A stretch of 12,885 nt of DNA from Isohypsibius dastychi (GCA_034696485.1 JAQIWT010001043.1:1-12885); one strand, 5' to 3'; numbered from the stretch's first letter, positions 1 through 8,759 are shown. Numbers and translations are program-made. The notes: generated from the letters alone by a model not told the origin.

Positions 1-590
1 AAAGGCCAGGTTTCAACGTCAGTTTTATTTCGTTGCATTTCGAAAACTGAGAGTGTTTTGGAAACCAGTATATAAATAAAGCATTTTGAATTGGTTGGCC
101 GGAAAAGTCCGCTTTCAACGTCAGTTTTATTCCATCATAGTTTTATCTGTTTTATTCCTCCTTATAAATCACACATCTTGAAATGGGTGAATGAAAACCT
201 CTAGTTTCAACGTCAGTTTTATTCCGTTGGATTTCAAAAACTGAGCGTGTTCTGAAAACCAGTATATAAATAAAGCATTTTGAATTGGTTGGCCCGGAAA
301 GGTCCGGTTTGAACGTCAGTTTTATTCCATAATGTTTTCAAAAACTGATGGCAGTTTTGAAGCCCGTATATCATTCCAGAATCTTGCATTGGTTGGCCGG
401 CAAAGTCCGTTTTCAACGTAAGTTTATTCCATTATATTTTCAAATTAATCCAGGATCTTGAATTGGTTGGCCGGAAAGGTCCGGTTTCAACGTCAGTTTT
501 TTTCCATTATATCTTCAGAAAACGAGGGTGATTTGAAAGCCTGTTTATAAATCACAAATCTTGAAATGGGTGAATTGGAAGGTCCATATA
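1..590 (-). repeat. Left tandem-repeat array (inverted orientation)
   Basis: Six units of the same family as the right array lie here on the minus strand. The core, CGTCAG on the + strand (CTGACG on the minus strand), starts near 17, 119, 211, 314, 418 (as CGTAAG) and 491. The spacings are therefore 102, 92, 103, 104 and 73. Each unit has the minus-strand core AAACTGACGTTGAAAC, then a short CCGGA...TCCGG inverted repeat, CCAACCAATTCAA, and a CACCCTCAGTTT or CACTCTCAGTTT block. The 92-bp and 73-bp variants have direct counterparts in the right array. The array runs off the left edge of the window. Its homology to the right array ends near 590, six bases before a proposed splice acceptor. Confidence 0.93.
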
Positions 591-596
591 TTGTAG

Positions 597-674
597 GACA
601 AAATTCTCAACATTTCGGGAGTCAAAACGGTGGAAACTGGTGAATATTCACTAAAACATGAGAAAATTCTCAAG
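597..674 (+). CDS. Proposed upstream coding exon of the Helitron gene
   Basis: A 78-base stretch is open for 26 codons. It is preceded by an acceptor-like TATATTGTAG (AG at 595-596) and followed by a good donor, AAG|GTATGC, at 675. It ends in phase 0, and the next proposed exon (1051) also starts in phase 0, so splicing preserves the frame. The peptide begins DKILNISGVKT and ends HEKILK; no domain is recognised. There is no in-frame ATG, so the start codon would lie further left, beyond the left array or outside the window. It could instead be non-coding DNA that happens to stay open. An RNA read spanning 674 to 1051 would settle it. Confidence 0.45.
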
Positions 675-1050
675 GTATGCGAATTGTGGGTTGCGATAAG
701 CTGATATAATACGTAGCAAAACTAATGGTGTACGATTTTTTGCGACAAATGATGGAGTCATCTCGAATAGAAACAATGAGCAGTTTATTCTCAGTTTCAA
801 CTTCGATTGAACTACAATGTCAAGTTTTGTTAATTCCTAATTAGTTTTGTTGGCTGCCGATTTTTAATATTCGGGACAGTTTTGAACCTGGTTTTGATCA
901 CCCTGATGCTCACGTCGATTTTGGCGACCTTGCATCGAATTTTTTGGTTGATTAAATTTTAAATTGCGAAACCCAAATACGAAATGAGAATCTGAAGATC
1001 GATCGAAATTTGTGTATTTATCAACTGTGCGTAATTGTTCAATTGTTTAG
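675..1050 (+). other. Proposed intron (376 bp)
   Basis: The stretch begins GTATGC and ends AATTGTTTAG. It is AT-rich with frequent stops. No gene, RNA or array unit is seen in it. Confidence 0.4.
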
Positions 1051-1143
1051 GAAGGGAGCACACCTGAGAACGTCAATGTCGAGGGACTGGACGTGGTACA
1101 ATTTGGGGCAGATGGAACGCAGGAAGACGAGCTGATGTCGGAA
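1051..1143 (+). CDS. Proposed second upstream coding exon of the Helitron gene
   Basis: A 93-base stretch (31 codons, phase 0 at both ends) lies between TTGTTTAG at 1043-1050 and the donor GTATGT at 1144. It is visibly more GC-rich than its surroundings and encodes an acidic peptide (EGSTPENVNVEGLDVV at the start, EDELMSE at the end). Joined to 1650 it continues directly into ERETGKK of the main exon without a frame change. The in-frame ATG at 1135-1137 is the nearest possible start if the exon at 597-674 is not real. No domain is recognised; the acidic composition suggests a flexible N-terminal tail. Confidence 0.6.
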
Positions 1144-1649
1144 GTATGTCATATTATCTCGGACAGAATACGATACTGGAATGCCTACGTCAGTTTCAAC
1201 GTTGGTTTCCTAATGCTTAAAAACATTCAGATGAATCCAAATTCGAAAATCCAAATTATTATTCCATAAAACCAGTGGCTGCCGAAAATCTCACGTTAGT
1301 TGACACTGTTTCTCCGAAGAAAACGTTGAAAACAGTTTTCACGTCAGTTTCTACGTTAATAAGATATCATCCCAACGATGTAAAATTTGAGCAATACAAT
1401 TTAGACCTGAACTATTTTTTCTTTTCTGATTGACTACTTAGCGAAATTCCGAAATCAGAATGGAAGTTGATTCTTGTGTATGGAATATACCAGATTAATT
1501 GAAATATGAATCTTTAGTTCTTTTTTGATGTATTCTTTTGGTGACCTTGAGAAAACGCCGAAGCTAGCTCCTATGTTGAAACGGAATGTTTCACGAAGGT
1601 TTTACCCTTGTTTGGCTTAAGTATGGATGTTTATATTTTCTTTTTGCAG
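1144..1649 (+). other. Proposed intron (506 bp) carrying array-core motifs
   Basis: The stretch runs from GTATGT to TTTTCTTTTTGCAG, a typical pyrimidine-rich acceptor. All frames are broken by stops. It contains two near-identical 17-mers, ACGTCAGTTTCAACGTT at 1187-1203 and ACGTCAGTTTCTACGTT at 1341-1357. They are built from the same words as the array core and have the same orientation as the left array. Confidence 0.6.
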
Positions 1650-4600
1650 GAACGAGAAACGGGAAAGAAGCCGGACAGAGTCCAGAATCCGCTACAATTC
1701 GTGATGGGCTACCACTGCTCAAATGACAAACTTGACAATCAAACTAATAAATTCCTACGATACGGACCTCCAGGACTTAACCTAGATGATAGAAGATACG
1801 TTTTTGGCGAGAAGTTTTTGAAGCAAGTCTGGAAGGCCTGGAAAGAATGTGACTGCTGCCGAGTGATAACTGTCTGCGATAATCTTCAGATGAACGAAAA
1901 TCTTTCGCATCCTGAACTTCCGGCAGATGCTGTGCTGTGTTTGAGATGCCAGAACTTCAACTCTGATAAAAGTAAAACTGCATTTTGTACCAGGAGCTTC
2001 AATTTGAATCACCTAGATCCTGGACCAGAATTCGATGTACTGAAACTGGGTTATATGGAACTCCAAATGATTAGGTTAATTCAACCATTTTTGACCATAT
2101 TCTTTCAACCGCAACAAGGTATAATGGCAAAAAACACAGGACAAATCTGTCAAGTGGTCAACGAAGTGGACAGACGTTTGCTTAATTTGTTGCCGGATCC
2201 TGGTGATGGGCATCTCCTTGCAGTGAATCAACAAAAACGAGACGGCGATACTCGTGGAGTGAGATACTCCGTTGATACCGATGCAGTATATGAAGCACTA
2301 GAATTCTTAAAACGAAATCACAGCTACTACAGTTCAATTAATATCAGATCTCGTGAGGATCTCGAAGACCTTTTCCCACAAGAAGCGGATGAGGAGGCAG
2401 TAAAGATCAACGTAGCCGATTCCTTCGCACTTCTTGACCTTTCTGGAAATATTGATGTAGACAGAGATTATTTCGGACTTCCGAGATCACTGGAGCGGTC
2501 TAGCCTTGGTTATGTTGAAGGTAGTGAAGCTGGTAGAGAAGAAATGTCGTATCCTCATCTCTACCCAGAAGGCAGAAGTGGCGAAAAGGATCCAGAACGT
2601 CCTTATCCGTTGACTTTAGTAGAATATTTCAAAATCCGCGCATTGTCCGGGGACACGCGTTGGATGAAGGACATTTCATGGGTTTTCCGCTCACTCAATC
2701 TTTACCAAAGAGAACGGATGAAAAAATCGATCAGCTGGCAACTTGCTAAAACTGACAAACAAATCCGAAAATCAAAAAGTATTAGCGAACTTGGTCGAAA
2801 ATTATACCCATCCATAGGACAAAACCTCCGAGGGACCGCAGCATACTATGACGTGGGTAAAGCTGATTTATTTACAATGATTAATTCTCTTGGTCATCCT
2901 CAAATATTTGGAACATGCAACCTTAGCTATATACCAGAGTTTTTGTGTCATATCAGTCCGACAAAATACGGTGAACTTTCAAATCCGAATTGGGAGGAGA
3001 TCGAAAATATTCCACAACATGAATTTGTGAAACTAGTAGGTGATCACTGCGGAATCGCAGCAAAAATGTTTGAATCGCGAGTAAGAGCATTCATGAATTT
3101 TCTAAAAGATCGCGAGTCTCCCTGTTTTCCTGACGGATTGTATGCAACTGACTTGTTTCTTAAAATTGAATTCCAGCGAAGCGGGTTTGGGCATGTCCAT
3201 TACATATGTTGGCTTGACAAGAAATTTGACGTTTTTACGCCAGAAGGCCAACAAGATGTGGTTAAATTTCTTGATAAATTGCTTACAACGGAGTTGCCTG
3301 ACGAAAAAACAGATCCTGATGGTTATCGGCTCGTCATGAAATATCAAAAACATCGGCATTCTTTCACTTGCAGGAAAGGAACAAGGCCAGCGTTCAAAAC
3401 TAAGACCGAAAAATCCGAGACAGTTGATGAGTGTACCCAAAAAGATCCGAAAAATCAGACTGAAGTTCTAGACGAAGAAACCGGCGAAGTTATAATTTCC
3501 GAAGAAATGTGGAAGGAACTTGAAATTGCGAGAGGGCTCCGTAAAAAGGATGTCGAGAGGTGGCTTTGTCGATTCGGTTACCCTCATCCAAAATGTGAAG
3601 AGACAAGATTTCTTACTTCTAAGGAACAGACTAATCGTGTCAAAGGTGATAGGGATTATAAACTTAAAAGACTGTCGGAAATCTCCACAATTATTGTGCC
3701 ATTCAATTTAAAATGGTTGAAGCTTGTTCGCTGCAATCTTGATCTCCAGATTATCACCGACTGGTATTCGGCTGTTGTTTACATTTTTAGCTACATAACA
3801 AAGCCAGAACAACAAGATAAAAAGTTACTTGATGAAATTCTTAAATGTCATTTGGAAGCTGACATAAGGACATGTCTATTCAAAATGAGTAATGCGGTGT
3901 TGAGTCATCGTCAACTCGGGAAGTTTGAAGCTAGCATGATACTGATTGGAATTCCTTTGTACTTCTGTAGTACGTCATCGGTCTACCTTGTAACGAAACT
4001 TCCAGAGTGTAGGGAACGGACATTGAAAAAACGCTGTGGGCCTGATATGGTTTTGCAAAAAGACATGTTTTTCGCTGCACCGGTTGACCACTACAAAAGC
4101 CGGCTGGATTATCTGCAATGCGAGTCCGAAGAAATTCGAAATCTTTTCCGCAAAATGACTTTTTTCGAATGGAGTGGATGGTTTGTAATCGAAAAAACTG
4201 GTGATCTTTTTGAAGAAGAAAATGGAGAGAATAAAGATGAAGAGGATATCAACCCGATGGTTGAGCCGTTATGTGAAAAAACTGACTGTATCTATGTGAG
4301 GAACCCTAAGTGGCTGTTAGATATCAAAGAAGCCCCGTTACTGCCATTACCGGATTCTTGGAACAAAAACCCTAGGTTAGTTGTTGGTACTAATGCTGTC
4401 TTCCGAATGAGGAGAAAGCGAAAGAATGTTGGGTTTTCAATAAACCACGAAAGTGGTTTGGAAAGGATGTATGGAATTTTGATGGTTTGCTTACCATTCG
4501 GAAAAACGGAGGAAATTGATTTGGTTTCATCCGAGGACCTCACTGAAGCAAACTTGGTCAAAGCGCTAACTAAGAAACGGTCAGAAGTGACAGAGAGTGC

Positions 4601-7600
4601 TACCAGAATGCCCTTTTTATTTGAAGCCGTTATTCGAGATCAGTTGGACTACTTCATTGAAGGCACCAGAAGTACTCGATATCAGGACATTAACAAAAGG
4701 AAGCTGAGTAATCGAAAACTGAAAACAGATGCAATTGCCCAAGCCACAAATGACCAAGCTCCATCTCATGGGGTCGATTCTTCTTCAGATGAAGATGTGG
4801 ATGAAGAAGATAATGAAAGGATTTCTGACGAACCTTGTAGAAGCGAGTTCAATGACGAACAGTGGAAGGTGTACTGCATTGTACGTTCCTATTTGGATGA
4901 ATACTACGATTTCGTGGTCTATAAGTACAAACACCAAACATCGTCGCGATCCCCTCCCAAACCATTCCATTTATATGTGCAAGGAGGTCCAGGCACTGGG
5001 AAAACCTGGTTAATCAAAAAACTCGTAGTTTTGTTCAAGAATTATCTTCTAAAAGAGCGGCATATCTGTATGATACCGAGACACAAGTCTGGTCTATTGC
5101 TAGCTTCGTACACCGGATGTGCCGCTGCCAACATTGGTGGGACAACCATCCACGATCTTTTCCGATTTTCTGCTAACGGTCCAACGAGACTCCGTGGCAA
5201 TAGATTGGAAAATACCAGAAAAAAATTTGATAATTGCCTTTGCGTGATAGTGGATGAAGTCTCCATGCTGCCGGTGAACACTTTTCATGACATGAATGAA
5301 CGTCTGAATTGTTTAATGGGGCTGACCGGTGAAACTAATGCTTTTTTTGGTGGAAAATCCTTAATATTTTTTGGTGATTTGGGACAGCTGCGTCCCGTGA
5401 AAGGACTGTTCCTGTTTGAGCCTGCGAAAAACAAAGGAAACATATGGAAACGGCTTTTCCAGCCTATATTTTTCCACCGCAACGTGCGTCAGAAAGACGA
5501 CGAAATTTTGCAAGTCATATTACAAGAAGCTCGTCAAGAGAATTTATCTGCCGATTCAGATAAGGCGTTGCGGTCTCGCTGTTTAAATCCGCTGGTAAAC
5601 CCTGATTCACATGAAGCATTGAGTCTAGAATACAAAACTGATTTCAAGGACACGATACATCTCTTTTCTCAGAAATATCAGGCAAAAGATCACAATATTT
5701 TAAAACTTGAAGAACTGGCTTACAAGAACAACGTTTTAATAATAGATTGTGTTGCACAAGATCGTATTGATCTCACAAATATGTCTTCTGGAGGAATTAA
5801 GAATTTCAGGTCGAAAGCAGATTTGGTTGTGGACTCGGACGGTGCCAACTGTGGTAATTTCGAAAAAAATATCTTGTTCTGTGTCGGATCAAAAATAATG
5901 CTCCTTACTAACCTCGACACAAATAGCGGGCTTGTTAATGGCACGACCGCGATGGTCAAACGGATTTTATGGAAAAATACGGATGGCACACTGGACGAAA
6001 ACCCAAACCCTGACACCCTCACAGTATCGCCGATCAAATCGAGGTCAAACCAAGTGAAATACTTCAGATGTGAGATGCCAGCCGTGGTTGAAATTGTCCT
6101 GGAAAGAGATTTCATGAGCGGATTGGAAGCATCACCGGCAATCAAGATAGAGCCTTTCGATTTCAGTTGTAAGGATAACTCTGCCAAAAAAAAACCAATG
6201 ATTCGCCGGCAATTCCCGTTCATGCTAGCCTACGGGGTCACCATTCATAAAGCCCAGGGTGCGACAATTCCAAAAGGGGTTGTGGATTTGAACTTTGAAA
6301 AAGTTTCTCATTCAGGGAAAAAGAAATGGATATGTCCTGCGGCATTCTATGTGGCAATTAGTCGGTTTCCTTCCATGAAATCCTTTATGTTACTTGATTA
6401 TACTAAAACTTCCCTCAAAATGATCGATAAAGGTCTGCAAGAAATTGAGCGATTGAAAAATCTACTTGTTCAAGCAACTGATATCATTTCGCGCGTAGAT
6501 CTTCCCATGGAAGTGGAGGAGTACTTTGGAACTGTTCAGCAAAGAACGCATGTTTGGAAAACAAGAGAGAAAAAACTATCTAGCGACTCCAAAACTAACG
6601 CGGGCCGTCCTAGTGATCCGCACACCGCAAAAAGATCGGCATTTGGAAAGCGCGGAATAGTGGAAGAAAAAAACTCAGATGCTTGTTCTGGAAGTGAACC
6701 AGAATACGCAATGAAGTGTAAGTTTGGTGCAAAGCGACAGAGAACAGACGGAAATAATTCTAGCTTCGTTTCCACCAACACTGGTCAGCAACCTCCGGGT
6801 GAGTCGTCTGCTGACAAAACAGTTGTTGGCATATCGAATCGATCGAATACTGTAGATCCCATAGTATACGTGCGCGGGAGAGTCAAAATATGTAGAACCG
6901 ACGTAATGCGGATCGAAAAAGTTGGCAGATTTGTAGACAGCAAAATAATTTCTGCCTTTTCTGAAATTCTTCGTGCTGACAAAAGTCTGAACTTTAAATA
7001 TTTAGGGATGATTCCGACGACTCTGCTGAGTTTATGTGTTCGAGAAGTACCGGCAATTTTGGAGCTCAGAAAATCAATTATAGCCGAAAATTCCAAGAGT
7101 AACATTGTAATCCAGCCACTATACACCGGACAGTTCCATTTTGTCACTGCAGAACTGGTCGGTGGGGGAACTATTGTTCAGTATTATGACAGTTTGTCTT
7201 GTGATATCACAGACGAGACTAAAGTTCAGCTCTGGAATCTTTTTTCGGTGGATGAAAGTGCCTTGAAGATCAGAAGAGTGCCAGTAATGCAACAAACTAT
7301 TACCGGAAATTCATGCTGTCTATATTCTATCGCATTTGCAGTGCTTCGAATACTGGGATTTGACCTTCTACAGTTGGATTTCGGAGGGACCGACCAAGAT
7401 CTCCGAAATTGGTGTTTGGAGTGTCTACGGGACAACAAAATCCGCACACCTCCCATAAAAGGCAAATCAAATTCATTAGCGCGTTCCTATGTGGACATTC
7501 ATTTGGACTCAAGTGAAGTTGAAAGTATGAAAGAAAAATTGCGGCAAACTGGGAAACTAAAAGAATCCGCCGTGACAGAATACTTCGATAGCTTCGATAG

Positions 7601-7634
7601 TCAAGTATTTGATACACTGAATGAAAATGATTAA
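1650..7634 (+). CDS. Helitron replicase/helicase (HUH-Y2 Rep + PIF1 helicase) with C-terminal C48-type protease, main exon
   Basis: A 1994-codon exon starts after the acceptor TTTTTGCAG and ends at TAA 7632-7634. Domains in order follow. A cysteine cluster (CDCC at 1848-1859, CLRC at 1938-1949) leads into a DUF6570-like segment to about 2200. The Helitron N-terminal Rep region has its HUH motif (FGHVHY) with histidines at 3192 and 3198. The two candidate catalytic tyrosines (YIFSYITK) lie at 3780-3782 and 3792-3794, three residues apart as in known Helitrons. An acidic serine-rich linker lies at about 4780-4840. The PIF1-type helicase follows: GGPGTGKT at 4983-5006, VDE within 5241-5261, GDLGQLRPV at 5373-5399, IHKAQG at 6243-6260 and YVAISR at 6348-6365. 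A basic low-complexity linker lies at 6530-6860. A Ulp1/C48-like domain runs from about 6870 to 7480, with His 7137, Asp 7188 (YYDSL), Gln 7293 and Cys 7314. By family knowledge the protein nicks, unwinds and transfers single-stranded transposon DNA in the nucleus. The protease role is inferred. All key motifs are intact over 6 kb, suggesting a recently active element. Confidence 0.95.
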   Translation, partial: ERETGKKPDRVQNPLQFVMGYHCSNDKLDNQTNKFLRYGPPGLNLDDRRYVFGEKFLKQVWKAWKECDCCRVITVCDNLQMNENLSHPELPADAVLCLRCQNFNSDKSKTAFCTRSFNLNHLDPGPEFDVLKLGYMELQMIRLIQPFLTIFFQPQQGIMAKNTGQICQVVNEVDRRLLNLLPDPGDGHLLAVNQQKRDGDTRGVRYSVDTDAVYEALEFLKRNHSYYSSINIRSREDLEDLFPQEADEEAVKINVADSFALLDLSGNIDVDRDYFGLPRSLERSSLGYVEGSEAGREEMSYPHLYPEGRSGEKDPERPYPLTLVEYFKIRALSGDTRWMKDISWVFRSLNLYQRERMKKSISWQLAKTDKQIRKSKSISELGRKLYPSIGQNLRGTAAYYDVGKADLFTMINSLGHPQIFGTCNLSYIPEFLCHISPTKYGELSNPNWEEIENIPQHEFVKLVGDHCGIAAKMFESRVRAFMNFLKDRESPCFPDGLYATDLFLKIEFQRSGFGHVHYICWLDKKFDVFTPEGQQDVVKFLDKLLTTELPDEKTDPDGYRLVMKYQKHRHSFTCRKGTRPAFKTKTEKSETVDECTQKDPKNQTEVLDEETGEVIISEEMWKELEIARGLRKKDVERWLCRFGYPHPKCEETRFLTSKEQTNRVKGDRDYKLKRLSEISTIIVPFNLKWLKLVRCNLDLQIITDWYSAVVYIFSYITKPEQQDKKLLDEILKCHLEADIRTCLFKMSNAVLSHRQLGKFEASMILIGIPLYFCSTSSVYLVTKLPECRERTLKKRCGPDMVLQKDMFFAAPVDHYKSRLDYLQCESEEIRNLFRKMTFFEWSGWFVIEKTGDLFEEENGENKDEEDINPMVEPLCEKTDCIYVRNPKWLLDIKEAPLLPLPDSWNKNPRLVVGTNAVFRMRRKRKNVGFSINHESGLERMYGILMVCLPFGKTEEIDLVSSEDLTEANLVKALTKKRSEVTESATRMPFLFEAVIRDQLDYFIEGTRSTRYQDINKRKLSNRKLKTDAIAQATNDQAPSHGVDSSSDEDVDEEDNERISDEPCRSEFNDEQWKVYCIVRSYLDEYYDFVVYKYKHQTSSRSPPKPFHLYVQGGPGTGKTWLIKKLVVLFKNYLLKERHICMIPRHKSGLLLASYTGCAAANIGGTTIHDLFRFSANGPTRLRGNRLENTRKKFDNCLCVIVDEVSMLPVNTFHDMNERLNCLMGLTGETNAFFGGKSLIFFGDLGQLRPVKGLFLFEPAKNKGNIWKRLFQPIFFHRNVRQKDDEILQVILQEARQENLSADSDKALRSRCLNPLVNPDSHEALSLEYKTDFKDTIHLFSQKYQAKDHNILKLEELAYKNNVLIIDCVAQDRIDLTNMSSGGIKNFRSKADLVVDSDGANCGNFEKNILFCVGSKIMLLTNLDTNSGLVNGTTAMVKRILWKNTDGTLDENPNPDTLTVSPIKSRSNQVKYFRCEMPAVVEIVLERDFMSGLEASPAIKIEPFDFSCKDNSAKKKPMIRRQFPFMLAYGVTIHKAQGATIPKGVVDLNFEKVSHSGKKKWICPAAFYVAISRFPSMKSFMLLDYTKTSLKMIDKGLQEIERLKNLLVQATDIISRVDLPMEVEEYFGTVQQRTHVWKTREKKLSSDSKTNAGRPSDPHTAKRSAFGKRGIVEEKNSDACSGSEPEYAMKCKFGAKRQRTDGNNSSFVSTNTGQQPPGESSADKTVVGISNRSNTVDPIVYVRGRVKICRTDVMRIEKVGRFVDSKIISAFSEILRADKSLNFKYLGMIPTTLLSLCVREVPAILELRKSIIAENSKSNIVIQPLYTGQFHFVTAELVGGGTIVQYYDSLSCDITDETKVQLWNLFSVDESALKIRRVPVMQQTITGNSCCLYSIAFAVLRILGFDLLQLDFGGTDQDLRNWCLECLRDNKIRTPPIKGKSNSLARSYVDIHLDSSEVESMKEKLRQTGKLKESAVTEYFDSFDSQVFDTLNEND

Positions 7635-7711
7635 AGTTCATGGTTATTTAATGCTAAAATTAAGCACAATTACAAAATCTCCTCGATCCAGAAGTTTTAG
7701 GCACTTGGTGT

Positions 7712-7744
7712 CATGAACACCGGTGAATTCTTCCGGTGTTCATG
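7712..7744 (+). terminator. Perfect 12-bp-stem hairpin 77 bp after the stop codon
   Basis: CATGAACACCGG (7712-7723) and CCGGTGTTCATG (7733-7744) are exact reverse complements around a 9-base loop, TGAATTCTT. The position just behind the Helitron stop codon suggests a 3'-UTR structure or the subterminal hairpin that Helitrons carry near their 3' ends. Against the second reading, no CTRR follows within the usual dozen bases. The structure is certain; the role and the type label are inference. Confidence 0.6.
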
Positions 7745-7868
7745 CAGCTCTTCGCTTACGCAGCATTGCTCAGGATAGCGTTGGTGGCAAAACGCAGGTA
7801 AAAATGCATAACAAAATCGTATATTTTTGTGAATTAATTCTCATGTTGTAGGTTGTAAGTTTGTTACA

Positions 7869-8262
7869 ATGCCTGATGGCACTTATCGTTTTTCTGGTTC
7901 TCGCGGTCCGCTTAAATCTCTCCTCAAACCGTGCTTCGGTGGAATCACTTTGACTGATTTTGGATGTCAACATGGTATCGCTTTTGGGAAGGTTTATGTA
8001 ATCATGACGGTTACGATCCAAAAGCCAAGACTTCAGAGCACTTGCTTCAGAGCATTTAAGAGTGACCTTTCTAGACCAATTGAGACTTAAGCTACGGTTT
8101 GTGACTGAAACGATTTCTTCAATTCTGTAGTAACATGCCGTTTATTTCCAGATTTGTCATGTTTTAAAAACACGCATTGGCCGAGTTGATGCTTCAATAT
8201 GTTTCGGAAACGCCGCTTGTATTAGCTCCGCTTATATGATCCTGCTGAACTTACCCAAATGA
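7869..8262 (+). CDS. Possible small two-exon gene, unrecognised product
   Basis: An ATG at 7869 opens 41 codons up to the donor AAG|GTTTAT at 7992. The frame resumes in phase 0 after the acceptor TTTATTTCCAG (AG 8150-8151) and runs 36 more codons to TGA at 8260-8262, giving 77 residues. Without splicing, the first frame runs on to a TAA at 8088-8090. The first exon's frame is open back to 7854, just after another acceptor-like TTGTAG at 7846-7851, so more exons may precede it. The peptide begins MPDGTYRFSGSRG; the second exon ends MILLNLPK. No family is recognised. It could be a remnant of a captured host gene, which Helitrons often carry, or chance. Confidence 0.25.
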
Positions 8263-8660
8263 TTAAGCCGATGGAAGCAGGGAAAGATGATACATTAATT
8301 AGCGAAGCAACGACTTGAGCGTACACCAACATCATCGCTTCAAAAAACGATGTTAAAAAGAGGAAAATCAACGATGAAATAACCGGCATGGCGAAAAAAA
8401 GATCAAATATTGGCAATTCGGAAGAATCCGGCAGATTATATTGCCCCAAGATATCTCGTTTGCCCCGGAACGCTTGTTATGTCTGAATGATGCTGGGGGA
8501 ACTGTAAATTTGTACAGCTGAAGTCCTCAGCAGGAAGTTCCTTCCGGTCAATTATCGAATCGGAATATCATCACATCACCAGTGATATCTCCCTGCGGAT
8601 GATTTTTTGGAAGAGAATTTTCGAACATTCCTGTTGACAGATTAATCTTTCATCCTGAAT
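8263..8660 (+). other. Non-array spacer with short open stretches, no recognised gene
   Basis: Short plus-strand open segments continue in a shifted frame: about 28 codons ending at a TGA at 8316-8318, then about 53 codons to 8479 containing a basic KKRK-like run. They look like decaying coding sequence or chance. The minus-strand frame at 8222-8449 is hydrophobic but has no recognisable features. Confidence 0.3.
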
Positions 8661-8667
8661 AACAAAA

Positions 8668-8691
8668 AACTGACGTATTAACTGACGTATT
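8668..8691 (+). repeat. Tandem 12-mer pair related to the array core
   Basis: AACTGACGTATT occurs twice head to tail (8668-8679 and 8680-8691) in array-free sequence about 125 bp before the right array. It shares AACTGACGT with every array unit, in right-array orientation. Confidence 0.75.
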
Positions 8692-8759
8692 TTTTAACGT
8701 TTTACCTGGTGTATTATCGTGCTTACGAATAATCAAGATTTGCTCTGTTAGAAAATTCG

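Noticed and set aside
658-674. ATG at 658 as the first codon of a short first exon
   Set aside because: It ends in the wrong phase. Spliced to 1051 it reaches a TGA within about 28 codons, whereas the other frame through the same donor is open and keeps phase.
1608-1649. Start of the large frame at TTG 1608 or ATG 1623
   Set aside because: A polypyrimidine tract and TTTTTGCAG end at 1649, and the upstream exon at 1051-1143 joins in frame. The residues between 1608 and 1649 are better read as intron.
5720-6223. 167-codon minus-strand frame and other frames inside the main exon
   Set aside because: They lie opposite the conserved helicase domain and have no recognisable features; they are antisense shadows.
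6870-7480. C-terminal domain as an OTU protease
   Set aside because: The GNSCCLY string resembles the OTU DGNCLF motif. However, the His and the YYDSL aspartate lie before the cysteine, which is the C48 order; in OTU the cysteine comes first and the histidine near the end.
1650-7634. Helentron-type (endonuclease-bearing) classification
   Set aside because: No apurinic/DNase-I-like endonuclease motifs were seen anywhere in the protein.
8222-8449. 75-codon minus-strand frame with hydrophobic stretch
   Set aside because: There is no recognisable family, and no promoter or splice context. The hydrophobicity is expected from the complement of a lysine-rich plus-strand stretch.
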